From Cymbidium sinense (lineage: Eukaryota > Streptophyta > Magnoliopsida > Asparagales > Orchidaceae), in the NCBI GenBank assembly GCA_021442155.1, contig JAKCPB010000336.1:1-64000 (forward strand): 64,000 nt of DNA. Reading direction: 5' to 3'. Below, one piece after another: positions 25,441 through 36,667 of this stretch; within the stretch, counting starts at the first letter, position 1, and every line of letters begins with the position of its first letter. Made by a program: the position numbers and the translations under genes. A model generated the notes under the pieces. The model was not told the DNA's origin. It saw only the letters and a list, made by a program, of their open reading frames with translations, and did no database searches.

Positions 25441-25690
25441 TTTGAATGATTTCAAAAGTCAAAGCCAAGTTAGTTGATTCTAGTAGGATCCATAGGATCC
25501 TTTGGTTTTCCCTAAGGAATCATCGGAGAAGATGCTAGGCCACGGTGTCACTCTAATGAAGACAAGAAATAGGCTAGCACTCAATGATTTAAGAAATAAT
25601 CTAGTGAGAATGAAATAAAATATTTAGCAAGTAGCGGCCATAAAGCTAAAATGAAAGGAAAGGAAATCTGAAACACATGATGAGCAACAA
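25441..25690 (-). other. 5' end region of LINE copy A
   Basis: About 250 bp of non-telomeric sequence between the ORF1 homology and the array. It probably holds the 5' leader and a shortened N-terminal coding part. It does not align clearly with the 5' end of the fragments ending at 2,205 and 44,540. Confidence 0.45.
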
Positions 25691-26930
25691 TTTTTTGGTT
25701 TTAGGTTTTGGTTTAAGGTTTAGGATTCATTTGGTTTAGGGTTTATGTTAAGTTTAGGTTTATGTTTAGGTTTAGGTTTAGGTTTAAGTTTAGTTTAGGT
25801 TAAGGTTTATAGGTTTAGGTTTAGGTTTATATTTAGGTTTAATTTAGGTTTAGGGTTTTGATTTAGGAGTTTAAGTTTAGGAGTTTAAGTTTAGGGGTTT
25901 AGTTTAGTTTAAGGTTTAAGTTTAAAGTTTAGGTTTTATTAGTTTAAATTTAGTTTAGGTTTAAGTTTAGTTAAGTTAAGGATTTAGATTTAGGTTTATT
26001 TAGTAGGGTTAGTTGGGTTTAAGTTTAATTTAGTTTAAGTTTAGGTTTAGGTTTAGGATTAAGTTTAGTTGGGTTAAGTGTTTAGTTTAGAGTTAGTTTA
26101 GGTTTAAGTTTAAATTTATTTAGTTAGTGATTTAATTAGGTTTAAATTTAAGTTTAGTTTAAGTTTAGTTAGGAGTTTAAATTTAGGTTTAAGTTATTTA
26201 AGTTAAAGTTTAAGTTTAGATTTAAGTTATTTAAGTTTAAATTTAGGTTTAAGTTTAGTTTAAATTTTGTTTAAATTTAAATTTAGTTGATTTTTTAGTT
26301 TAGGATTTAAGTTTAGGTTTAATTTAGGATTTGATTTTAATTTAAGTTTAGGTTTAAGTTTAATTTAGTTTAGGTTTAGTTTAGTTTAATTTTTATTTAG
26401 TTTAAATTTATATTTAAATTTAGGTTTAGGTTTAAGTTTAGGTTTAATTTAGGTTAGTGTTTAGTTTAAGTTTAAGTTTAGGGTTTAGAGTTTAAGTTTA
26501 AGTTTAGTTTAGGAGTTTAATTAAGTTTAGGTTTAGGTTAGGTTTATAGTTTAAAGTTTAGGGTTTAAGTTTTTTAGGTTTAGGGTTTAGAGTTTAAGTT
26601 TAGAGTTGGTTTAGTTTAGGTTTAGGTTTAAGTTTAGAGTTTAGGGTTTATTTTTAGTTTAGGTTTAGGTTTATTAGTTTAGAGTTTAGTTTTTAGTTAT
26701 TTAAGGTTTAGGGTTTAGGGTTTAGGGTTTTAGGTTGTACATTTTAGGTTTAGTTTATGATTTAGGGTTTTAGGTTTAAGGTTTGGGTTTAGGGTTTAGG
26801 TTTATGGTTTAGTTTAGGGTTTTAGGGTTTAGTGTTTATGGTTTATGATTTTTAGGGTTTAGGGTTTAGGGTTTAGGTTTTTGGTTTAAGGTTTAGGTTT
26901 TAGTTTAGGGGTTAAGTTTTATGGTTTTTT
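25691..26930. repeat. TTTAAG-variant telomere-like array
   Basis: About 1.2 kb where TTTAAGTTTAGG and AAATTTAGG words are interleaved, richer in A than other arrays here. Canonical TTTAGGG returns from about 26,660. No gene is seen. TTTAAG differs from TTTAGG by G to A, equal to C to T on the CCCTAAA strand. Confidence 0.85.
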
Positions 26931-27326
26931 TTAAAATAGAACAAATTCATATTAACATTTCTTCTTTTTGATTTCAACATCCTATTAGTGCACCAAGTTT
27001 TTTAAGAAACAAGCGATGACATGGATCAAAAATGAGCACGCATAAAGCAAATCAAAACCTAGATAACTAGAACTATCTCTAGAATAGTTCCATAGTGATT
27101 AGATTGGTCATTCTTTAATTTCTCTGCATGAACCACCACTCAGTAGGATCTGCCATTATATCTCATCCCTATGCGGCTATTACCTTTCATCCTCCTCTAT
27201 AACCTACTTCCACCACCTCCATATCCACCAACACCTCTAGATCCCCAACCATTATGATAAGCACTCTCTGTTTGCCTCCTTCTAAATCTAGGCAAATTAA
27301 CAATGTTCGTCAAGGTTACGCCCATT
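26931..27326 (-). pseudogene. Glycine-rich RNA-binding protein 3' fragment, copy 1
   Basis: Minus strand, from the right: NGRNLD (end of an RRM), a decayed glycine-rich part with GGYGGGGS, then a 3' untranslated part. It ends at an A-run (TTTAAAA on the plus strand near 26,928) against the array. Stops and a frameshift are present. This is one of the more diverged copies. Confidence 0.75.
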
Positions 27327-27830
27327 AGGGTTTAGGTTTAGGTTTTGGTTTATTACATTTTTAGGTTTAGGTTTATTTTTTTTATTAATTTAGTTTCTTC
27401 AGGTTTAGGTTTAGGGTTTAGGATTTAGGGTTAGTGTTTAGGGTATAGGATTTAGGGTTTAGGGTATAGGGTATAAGGTTTAGGGTGTAGGGTTTTAGGG
27501 TTTAGGGTTTAGGGTTAGAGTTTAGGGCAGTTTAGTGAGTTTAGGTTTAGTGTTTAGGCTTTAGTTTAGTTTAGGGTTTAGGTTTAGGGTTTAGGGTTTA
27601 GGTTAGTTTAGGTTTAGTTTAGGTTTAGGTTGGGTTTTAGGTTTAGGTAGGGTTTAGTTAGGGTTAGTTAGGGTTTATAGTTTAGGTTATTTGGTTTAGT
27701 TTTAGGGTTTAGGGTTTAGGTTTTAGGGCTTAGGGTTTAGGTTTAGGGTTTAGGGTTTAGGGTTTAGGTTTAAGTTTTAGGGTTTAAAGGTTATGGTTTA
27801 GGGTTTAGGGTTTAGGATTGAGTTTAGGTT
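27327..27830. repeat. TTTAGGG-rich block
   Basis: Telomere heptamers and near variants such as TATAGGG and GTGTAGGG, with no other content seen. Confidence 0.9.
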
Positions 27831-28640
27831 TTTTTTAAATTTTTTTTATTTTTTTTTAAATTAAGTAAAGAGGTAAGTTTGTTTATTTAGTTTATTTTTT
27901 ATTTATTTTAGTTTATTTTATTTTCCATTTTTATTTAGGTTCAATTTTATTTTTATTCAGTTTAACTTATTTATTTTAGGATTATTTATTTTAGTTTAGG
28001 TTTTTTATGTATTTTATTTTTTAGGTTTAAGTTTAAGTTAGGTTTATTTTTAAGTTTAATTTTATTTTTATTTTCTTTTTTAGTTTTAGGTTTTATTTTT
28101 TATTTTTATGTTTAGCTTTAGGTTTTTATTTTGTTTTTTTAAGTTGAGATTTTAGGGTTTTATTTTCAGTTTGTTTTAGGTTTTATTTTTTAGTTTAGGT
28201 GTAGGTTTATTTCTAGTTTATTTTATTTTATTTAGTTTAGGTTTAGTTTATTTTAGGTTTAGGTTTGATTTATTTTATTTTAGTTGATTTTAGTTTAGGT
28301 TTAGGTTTATTTTATTTATATTTTAGGTTTATGCATTTTTTAGTTTAGGGTTTAGGTTTTATTTTTATTAATTTTCACATTTTATTTTTAGGTTTTATTT
28401 TAATTATTATTTGATTTTATTTTAGGTTTATTTTATTTTTATTTAGGTTTTTTATTTTTTTACTTTAGTTTAGGTTTTTATTTATTTTATTTTAGTTTTA
28501 TTTTTATTTTCTATTTTATTTTATTTTTTAGGTTTAGATTTAGTTTATTATTTTATATTATTATCTTATTTTGGTTTATGTTTATTTATTTATTTTATTC
28601 TTAGGTTTTATTTAGTTTAGGTTTAGGTTTTTAGCTTTTT
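27831..28640. repeat. T-rich unit 1
   Basis: It begins with a T-run and AAATTAAGTAAAGAGGTAAG near 27,858, then a T-rich, TTTATTTTAGG-type body. Landmarks such as TTTAGGGTTTAGG before TTTTTATT recur in the same order in the other units. No coding potential is seen. Confidence 0.7.
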
Positions 28641-28783
28641 AGGGTTTAGGGTTTAGGGTTTAGAGTTAGTTTTGGGTTTAGGGTTTAGAGTTTAGGGTAT
28701 AGGGTCTAGGGTTTAGGGTTTTACGATTTAGGGTTTAGGGTTTAGGTTTTTTTGAGTTTAGGGTTTAGGATTTTTGGTTTTTT
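28641..28783. repeat. TTTAGGG-rich block
   Basis: Short block of heptamers separating T-rich unit 1 from the next glycine-rich fragment. Confidence 0.85.
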
Positions 28784-29221
28784 TAAGAGAACTAATTCAA
28801 ATTCAACATTTCTTCTTTTTGATTTCATCAACCAAGTAAAACACCATGTTTTTGAAGACACAAGGAATAATATAAATAAGAAATAAGCATGTATAGAGCA
28901 AATCAAAACCATAGATAACTAGAACCATTTCTACTATAAAGACACAATTTGATAAGCAGTAGATCATTGATTCTTGGTTCTCTAATTCCCATGAACCACC
29001 AGTCTCTAGTAGCGGGATCCATTATAATTCATGATCTCTCCCTCACCACCACCATGGGTGTAACCTTCTTTGCTCCTCCGCCTCCATAACCACTTCCACC
29101 ACCTCCATATCCACCGGCCTCCATCTCCCACCATTTGGTAACTGCACCTTAGCCTTCATCACCGGATCTAGGCGCACGGTTGATGGTGATGTTCCTACTA
29201 TCAAAGTTCTATACATTCTTA
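28784..29221 (-). pseudogene. Glycine-rich RNA-binding protein 3' fragment, copy 2
   Basis: Same span as the other copies. The right edge is at AAGAATG, the glycine-rich coding part is antisense to the CCACCTCCATATCC words near 29,100, and the 3' untranslated part ends against a T-run near 28,780. Frameshifts and deletions break the glycine-rich frame. Confidence 0.75.
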
Positions 29222-29800
29222 AGGTTTAGGTTTAGGTTTTATTGTTTAAGTTACTATTTCAATTTATTTAGTTACTTTAGGTTTACATTTAAGGTTTGGG
29301 GTTTAGGGTTTAGGGTTTAGGTTTAACGTTTAGGCTTTAAGGTTTAGGATTTAGGGTTTTAAGGTTTATGTTTTTTAGGTTTAGGGTTTAGGGTTTAAGG
29401 TTTAGTGTTTAGGTTTTAGGGTTTAAGGTTTTTAGGGTTTAGGGTTTAAGGTTTAGGTTTAGGTTTAAAGTTTAGGAGTTTTAGTATAAGGTTTAGTTTT
29501 AAGTTTATAGTTTAGGTTTAGTTTAGGGTTTAGGTTTAAGGTTTAGGGCATTTAGGTTTAGGTTGGTTTAAGGTTTAGGTTTAGGGTTTATATTTTTAGT
29601 TAGTTTAGTTTAGTTTTAAGTTTAGGGTTTAGTTTAGGGTTTAGGTTTAGTTTAGGGTTATAGTTTAGGATTTAGTGTTTAGGTTTATTAGTTTAGGTTT
29701 AGGGTTTAGGGTTTATGGTTAACATTTATTTTGTTTGGTTTAGTTTAGGGTTTAGTTTAGGATTTAGGTTTCTTTTAGGTTTATGGTTTAAGTTTAGTTT
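29222..29800. repeat. TTTAGGG-rich block
   Basis: Telomere heptamers with many one-base variants; nothing else seen. Confidence 0.9.
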
Positions 29801-30555
29801 TTTTAAATTTAGAGTAGTTAGGTTTATTTTATTTTTATTTATTTTAGTTTATTTTATTTTTTATTTTATTTAGGTATTTTTTTTTATTTAATTTAATTTA
29901 TTTATATTAGATTTATATATTTTAGTTTATTTTTTAGATTTGAGTTTATTTTTTAGTTTAGTTTTATTTTTATTTTATTTTTTAGGTATAGGTTTTGTTT
30001 TATATTATTAGGTTTAGGTTTAGGTTTTATTTTATTTTTTTAGGTTTAGGTTTATGTTGTTATTTTTGGTTTATTTTTTGGTTTTATTTTTAGTTTAGGT
30101 TTAGGTTTATTTTAGTTTATTTTATTTTATTTGGTTTAGGTTTAGGTTTAGGTTTAGTTTATTTTAGGTTTAGGTTTTATTTATTTTAGTTTAGTTTTTT
30201 TTTGTATAGGTTTAGGTTTATTTTATTTTGTTTATTTTATTTTTATTTTATGTTTAGGTTTTTTGTTTAGTTTAGGGTTTAAGTGTTGTTTTTTATTTCT
30301 TTTTTATTTTTTAGGGTTAGGCTTTTATTTAATTTTTTTTATCTTAGGTTTATTTTATTTTATTTTTTATTTTAGGTTTAGTTTTTTATTTATTTTTTTT
30401 TTTTTAGGTTTATTTTTTTTTTTTTAGGTTTTATTTATTTTATTTTAGTTTAGTTTTATTTTTTATTTTATTATATTTCTAGGTTTAGGTTTAGGTTTAG
30501 ATTTTAGTTTAGGTTTTTAGTTTATTTTATTTTAATTTTTTTAATTTAGGTTTAT
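29801..30555. repeat. T-rich unit 2
   Basis: It starts with a degraded entry motif (TTTTTTAAATTTAGAGTAG near 29,808) and has the same T-rich body as unit 1. Confidence 0.6.
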
Positions 30556-30825
30556 GGTTTTTGGTTTAGGGTTTTAGGCTTTAGGGTTTAGTGTTTAGGA
30601 TTTAGGGTTTAGTGTGTAGTGTTTAGGGTTTAAGGTTTAGGTTTTAGGTTTAGAGTTTATGTTTTAGCTTATAGTTTAGGGTTTAGGGTTTAAGGTTTTT
30701 TCTTAACAGAGTCTATGGTTTAGGGTTTAGAGTTTTAGGATTTAGGGTTTACAATTTAGGGCTTAGAGTTAAGGGTTTTAGGGTTAAGGGTTTAGGGTTA
30801 GTTTTAGGGTTAGGGTTTTTTTATC
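30556..30825. repeat. TTTAGGG-rich block
   Basis: Telomere heptamers and variants. Confidence 0.85.
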
Positions 30826-31885
30826 TTTTTATTTTATTATTATTTTTTTAAATTAAGTAAACTGATAGGTTTAGGTTTATTTAGTTTATTTAATTTTTTA
30901 TTTTTATTTTTATTTAGTTTACTTTTGGTTTATTTTAGTATATTTTTAAGTTTAGTTTTAGGTTTAGGTTTATTTTTTAGTTTAGTTTTATTTTATTTTA
31001 TTTTTTTTTAGGTTTAGGTTTATGTTTTATTTTTAGGTTTAGGTTTTTATTTTATTTTTTTAGGCTTAGGTTTTAAGTTTATACTTTAGGTTTTATTTTT
31101 TAGTTTAGGGTTTACGGTTTTTTTTATAAAAAAATTAACTAAAGTGATTAGTCTAGGTTTATTTCATTTATTTTTTATTTATTTTAGTTTATTTTATTTT
31201 TTATTATTTAGGTTTATTTTATTTTTTTTATGTACTTTAGTTTATTTATATTTGGATTATTTATTTTAGATTAGGTTTTATTTTAGTTTATTATTTTTTA
31301 GGTTTATGTTTATTTTGTAGTTTAGTTTAATTTTATTTTATTTTTTAGGTTTAAGTTTTATTTTTTATTATTAGATTTAGGTTAAGTTTGTATTTTTGAT
31401 TTTAATTTTTTTTTTTTGGTTTAATTTTGGTTGTTATTTTAGGTTTATTTTAGGTTTTATTTTTTAGTTTAAGCTTAGTTTTATTTTTTTACTTTATTTC
31501 TTTTGATTTAATTTAAGTTTATGTTTAGGTTTAGTTTATTTTAGGTTTAGATTTAGTTTATTTTTGGTTTAGGTTTAGGTTTTATTTATTTTTAGTTTAG
31601 GTTTAGGTTTATTTTATTTTGTTTATTTTGTTTTTATTTTAGGTTTAGATTTTTTTTAATTTATGATTTAGGTGTTATTTTTTATTTATTTTTAGGTTCA
31701 TTTTTTAGGTTTAGGTTTTTATTTAGTTTATTTTATTTTTATTTTAGGTTTAGTTTTTTATTTTATTTAGGTGTTTTATTTTCAGGTTTATTTGATTTTT
31801 TTGTTTAGTTTAGGTTTTTATTTATTTTATTTTAGTCTAGTATTTATTTTCTATTTTACTTTATCTTTAGGTTTTGGTTTAGGTT
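30826..31885. repeat. T-rich units 3 and 4 (one truncated, then a second start)
   Basis: AAATTAAGTAAACTGATAGG near 30,850 begins a unit that is cut at about 31,110. A second entry motif (AAATTAACTAAAGTGATTAG, near 31,130) follows at once and runs into a full body. The restart without a TTTAGGG block suggests unequal exchange or a nested insertion. Confidence 0.6.
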
Positions 31886-32265
31886 TAGTTTTAGGTTTAG
31901 GTTTAGGTTTAGGTTTTAGGGTTTAGGGTTTACGGTTTAGGTTCAGAGTTTAGGGTTTAGGGTTTAGTGTTTAAGGTTTAAGGTTTTTAATGTTTAGGGT
32001 TAAGGGTTTAGGTTTTAGGTTTAGGGTTTAGGTTTTAATTTAGGGTTTAGGGTTTAAGGTTTAAAGTTTAGGGTCTAAAGTTTCTTTAACAAAATTTAGG
32101 GTTAGGGTTTAGGGTTTTATGGTTTACTGTTTAGGATTTATGCAAAGGTTTAGGGTTTTAGGGTTTAGAGTTTAGAGTTTAGGGTTGCAAATTTAAGGCT
32201 TAAAGTCTAGGGTTTAGGGTTGCAGGTTTAAGGCTTAGGGTTTAAGGTTTAGGGTTAGGGTTTTC
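31886..32265. repeat. TTTAGGG-rich block
   Basis: Telomere heptamers and variants, including GGGTTGCAGG words near 32,185 and 32,218. Confidence 0.85.
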
Positions 32266-33295
32266 TATATTTCTTACCTATTTTTATTTTTTTAAATTAA
32301 ATAAATTGGTAGGTTTTGGTTTATATAATTTGTTTATTATTTATTTTAGTTTATTTTATTTTTTATTTTTTTTTAAATTTATTTTTATTTATGTTTAGTT
32401 TATATTATTTAGTTTAGTTTATGTTTTTATTTTAGTTTATTTTTTAGGTCTAGGTTTAGGTTTAGATTTATTTTTTAATTTAGATTATTTTATTTTATTT
32501 TAGGTTTTGGTTATATTTTTTATTTTTAGGTTTAGGTTTAGGTTCTTATTTTATTTTATTTTTGTTTAAGTTTTAGGTGTTTATTTTAGGTTTATTTTTG
32601 GGTTTTATTTTTTAGTTTATGGTTTAGAGTTTCTTTTTAAATGATTAAATCTATAGGTTTGGGTTTATTTAGCTTATTTTTTATTTTTATTTAGGTTTAT
32701 TTTTATTTTTTTAGTTTGGTTTATTTATATTTGGTTTATTTATAATAGTTTAAGTTTTTTTTAAAGATTATCTTTTAAGATTAGGTTTAGGTTTAGGTTT
32801 ATTTTGTAATGTAGTTTTATTTTTATTTTATTCTTTAGGTTTAGGTTTTACGTTGATATTTTCGGTTTTTTTAGGTTTTATTTTTTAGTTTAGGCTTAAG
32901 TTTATTCTTAGTTTATTTTATTTTATTTAGTTTATTTTAATTTAGGTTTAGTTTATTTTATTTTATTTGTTTTTTTTATTTTAGGTTTAGGTTTTTTTTA
33001 GTTTATGGTTTAGGTGTTATTTTTTATTTATTTTTTAGGTTTTATGTTTAATTTTAATTTTTAGGTCGAGGTTTTTATTTAGTTTTTATTTTATTTTATC
33101 TTAGGTTTATTTTATTTTTATTTTAGGCCTAGTTTTTATTTTACTTAGGTTTTTATTTTTATGTTTAATTTATTTATTAATTTAGTTTTGGTTTTTATTT
33201 ATTCTATTTTAGTTTAATCTTTATTTTCTATTTTATTTTATTTTTAGGTTTAGGTTTTTATATTATATTATTTTATTTTCTTATTTAGGTTTAAG
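32266..33295. repeat. T-rich units 5 and 6 (truncated, then restarted)
   Basis: AAATTAAATAAATTGGTAGG near 32,292 starts one unit. A second, degraded entry motif (AAATGATTAAATCTATAGG, near 32,637) starts another. This is the same restart arrangement as at 30,826-31,885, about 1.5 kb away, so the pair may be a tandem duplicate. Confidence 0.6.
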
Positions 33296-33630
33296 TTTTA
33301 GGGCTTAGGGTTTAGGGTTTATGGTTTAGTGTTTTAAGATTTAGTGTTTAGGGTTTAAGTTTTAGAGTTTAGTGTTTAGGGTTTAGGGTATTTAGGGTTT
33401 AGGGTTTATTGTTTAGGTTTTAGGTTTAGGGTTTAGGTTTTAATTTAAGGTTTAGGCTTTAGGGTTTAAGTTTTTTTTTTAAATAGAGTTTAGGATTTGG
33501 GGTTTGGGGTTTAGGGTTTAAGTTTTAGAGTTAGGGTTTACGGTTTAGGGTTTAGCGTTTTAGGGTTTAGGGTTTAGGGTTTAGGTTTGTAGGTTTAGTG
33601 TTTAGGGTTTAGGGTTTAGGCTTTAGGGTT
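33296..33630. repeat. TTTAGGG-rich block
   Basis: Telomere heptamers and variants. Confidence 0.85.
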
Positions 33631-34400
33631 AACAATTTTTTTTAATTTTTTTAAAATTAAGTAAAATGGTAGGTTTATTTTTATTTAGTTTACTTTTTAT
33701 TTAGTTTAGTTTAATTTTAATTTTAACTTTTATTTAGTTATTTTATTTTATTTAATTTAGTTATGTTTTTATTTAAGTTTATTTTTAGGTTTAGGCTTAT
33801 TTTTAGTTAGTTTAACTTTATTTTATTTTATAGGTTTAGGTTTTATTTTTTTGTTTTTTGGTTTAGGTTTAGGTTTTATTTTATTTTTTTTTAGGTTTAG
33901 GTTTTGGTCTTTATTTTAAGTTTATTTTAAGGTTTATTTTTTAGTTTGGTTTAAGTTTATTTTTAGTTTATTTTTTTTATTTAGTTTAGGCTTAGGTTTA
34001 GGTTTTATTTATTTTAGTTTAGTTTTTTTAAGTTTAGGTTTAGGTTTATTTTATTTTATTTATTTTATTATTATTTTTGGTTTAGTTTTTTTAAGGGTTT
34101 AAGTTTTATTTTAAGGTTTATTTTTTCGGTTTAGGTTTTTTTTTATTTTAGGTTAATTTTATTTTTATTTTACATTTAGTTTTTATTTTGTTTAAGTTTT
34201 TTATTCTTAGGTTTATTTTAATTTTTAGTTTAGTTTAGGTTTTAATTTAATTTATTTTATTTTATTTTTATTAGTTTATTTTATTTTATTTTAGGTTTAG
34301 GTTTTAGTTTAGGTTTTTATTTTATTATATTTTAATTTTGTTTAGGTTTTTTAATTTATTTTATTTTTAGGTTTTATTTAGTTTATGTTTAAGTTTTTAG
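33631..34400. repeat. T-rich unit 7
   Basis: Entry motif AAATTAAGTAAAATGGTAGG near 33,653, then the usual T-rich body. Confidence 0.65.
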
Positions 34401-34650
34401 GTTTTTACGGTTTAGGGTTCAGGGTTTAGGGTTTAGGTTTTAGGGTTTAGGGTTTAGGTTTGTAAGTTTTAGGGTTTAGGGATTAGGATTTATGGTTTAG
34501 GGTTTAAAGCTTAGGGTTTAGGGTTTACGGTTTAAGGTTTAGGGTTTAGGGTTTTAGTTTGGGTTTAGGGTTTACGGTTGTAGGTTTAAAGTTTAGGGTT
34601 CAGGGTTCAGGGTTTAGGTTCAAGTTTAGGGTTTAGGGATTTTGGCTTTT
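34401..34650. repeat. TTTAGGG-rich block
   Basis: Telomere heptamers, with several TTCAGGG variants near 34,600. Confidence 0.85.
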
Positions 34651-35122
34651 TATTAATAAGAACAAATTTAGATTAAACATTTCTTTTTTTTTTAATTTCA
34701 CCAACAAAGTAACACACCAAGTTTTCTAAGACATAAACAATGACATTGATAAGAAATGAGCATGCATAGAGCAAATCAAAAATCCTATATAAGTATAATC
34801 ATCTCTACTAGAAAGACACAGTTCCATATGTTGTAGATCGGATTGGCCATTCTTCATTTCTCCAGTTCCCATCAGAACCACCCCAGCCTCTCCAGCAGCA
34901 GGATCCACCATCATATCCCTGATCTCTCCCTTCGCCACCACCACTATAACTTTTTAGCTCCTCCTCCAAAACCACCTTTTGACCACCACCTCCATATCCA
35001 CTAGCACCTCCAGATCCCACCAACACTACGATAGTCATACCTCCGCCTTCACCTCCACCACTAGATCTAGACTAAGCCTGATTAACGGTGATGTTCCTTT
35101 TGTCAAGGTTCTGCCCATTCTT
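34651..35122 (-). pseudogene. Glycine-rich RNA-binding protein 3' fragment, copy 3
   Basis: The minus frame reads KNGQNLDKRNITVNQA, then a TAG in place of the family's Gln, then SRSSGGGEGGG, GASGYGGGGQ, SGGGEGRDQGYDGGS and GGSDGNWRN. Plant GRP7-type proteins have an N-terminal RRM followed by a glycine-rich tail; here only the last RRM strand and the tail remain. About 200 bp of 3' untranslated sequence follow. Confidence 0.85.
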
Positions 35123-35483
35123 AGGGTTTAGGTTTAGGTTTAGGTTTATTAAGTTTTTGGGTTTATGCTTATTTTTTAATTTATTCAGTTACTTTAGGTT
35201 TAGGTTTAGGATTTGTGATTTAAGATTTAGGGTTTAGGGTTTAGGGTTTAGGGTTTAGGGTTAGGGTCTAGGGTTTAGGGTTTATGGTTTAAGGTTTAGG
35301 ATTTTAGGTTTTTCACTTTTAGGTTTTAGGGTTTAGGTTTTTGGGTTAGGGTTTAGGATTTAAAGTTAAGGATTTAGTGTTTAGGAATTTGTTTAGGATT
35401 TAGGGTTTAGGGTTTTAGGATTTAGGGTTTAGGGTTTAGGGTTTTAGGGTCTAGGATTGTTTAGAGATTAAGGTTTTGGGGGT
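35123..35483. repeat. TTTAGGG-rich block
   Basis: Includes several uninterrupted TTTAGGG heptamers near 35,230-35,262. It separates the glycine-rich fragment from a LINE 3' end, whereas the same two elements are only about 10-22 bp apart at 50,462 and 54,572. Confidence 0.9.
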
Positions 35484-36612
35484 ATTTTTTGGGAAAGTTA
35501 GATTTTTATTACAATAAAAGGAAAAGATGTAATGTCCTTAAAAGAGGTAAAGCTCTAAAATTCTACTACTGTCAGAGCTATAAAAAACCTAGGGAGGTAA
35601 ACCCCATCTAAGTACATTGGAAAAAGAAGAGAAAATAAAAGAGCAAATATAGCGCCTAAAAATAATAAGAGAAAAATATGGAGTAAGACTAAAACAAATT
35701 TTGAAAATAGTAAAAGGATGAGTCAACAGGAGTTCATGATTTCTTTGAGAAAGAAAGATAAGCAAGGTCCACAACAACAACACTTGGGTTGACTGAGCAA
35801 TGACCATTCCCTCTATAAAGTTCCAACCTATAAAAGAAATCTATAGAACACTACAAAGGCAAAAGTCATTGCTAAAAAAGATAAGGATAAAGAGAGGAAA
35901 AGGAGAGAGCTAAGAAAGAGAAGGCTCGAGCTTAGTTAGGATCATCTCAAGGGGCAACAATACATATGAGCATCCAAACTACATAAAGAAGGGTTACAAT
36001 CATATGTAATGCTACCAATCAGATAGAAGAGGAAAGTAACATCAATTCCATCATAGTCAGCATACTTGATATAAGAAAACATCCAAGGCCAGCAGTCCAT
36101 AGAGTCCCAGATCCAACAGCATTAAACAAAGATCTACTAGCCAACAACCAGCTAGCAGTAAAACCACCAAACAAAATCCACAATAGACTAGTCACAATAA
36201 CCCAAAGAGAGGCTAGAACAAAGTCAGAACACCAACAACAACTATTAACCAAATACCCATCCAAGCTCCAAACTAGGGAAAACCAGAACCGACCATCAGC
36301 AAACACCAGACCAATGCCAATTAATAAAAAACAACCAACAAAACCAAGGTAGGAGTCCTCAAGCCAAAGTCCCAATAATAAGTAGACACCAAGCCAAACC
36401 AGGGTGAGCAACAAAAAATGACTAAATAGCTCAGAAATGAAACCATCAACTGAAGGAAATAAAAGCTGCAACTAGTGCAAATCACCAGATGACAAAACAA
36501 CCACATAAAATTGAGCCAAAGGTAGCCACCAACCACCAGAAACCAAAAAGTTCAATCCAAAAGGATCAATAAAGTTTCAGCCAGCATAGCAAAATGCTTT
36601 ACCGAATTATCA
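35484..36612 (-). mobile_element. LINE 3' fragment (3' region only)
   Basis: It starts at a T-run followed by GGGAAAGTTAGATTTTTATT, the same 3' terminus as at 50,481 and 54,601. It extends about 1.1 kb through the LINE 3' region and is then cut. No coding domain is included. Minus frames such as 36,019-36,471 are Trp/Leu-rich because of the CCAAC-type composition; I do not regard them as genes. Confidence 0.75.
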
Positions 36613-36667
36613 AGTTTAGGTTTTAGGTTTAGGGTTCTGGTTTTATTTTAGGGTTTAGGATTTTCAA
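36613..36667. repeat. Short TTTAGGG spacer
   Basis: About 55 bp of heptamer-like sequence, ending in a T-run. Confidence 0.7.

Larger units (their letters stand above)
18783..25690 (-). mobile_element. Near-complete L1-type plant LINE (copy A), decayed
   Basis: This is the longest LINE here, on the minus strand. From 5' to 3' it has ORF1 with a CCHC knuckle (about 25,440-24,427), ORF2 beginning near 24,396 with an endonuclease, then reverse transcriptase, a linker/zf-RVT region and RNase H (ending near 20,430), then a long 3' region to 18,783. This order is typical of plant L1-clade elements. Frames are broken by a modest number of stops and frameshifts. Compared with the copies at 50,472 and 54,593, the last 560 bp or so of the 3' region are missing at the 18,783 end. 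Much of the DUF4283 part of ORF1 also seems lost near 25,300-25,450. Confidence 0.9.

Noticed and set aside
18783..25690. Copy A as a telomere-targeted insertion by its 3' junction
   Set aside because: Its left edge falls inside the 3' region and not at the shared GGGAAA terminus, so this junction is a later break and says nothing about the insertion site.
27327..34650. CRISPR-like or other spaced direct repeats
   Set aside because: The regular blocks are telomere heptamers and T-rich units of varying length, without constant repeats and unique spacers; the genome is a plant's.
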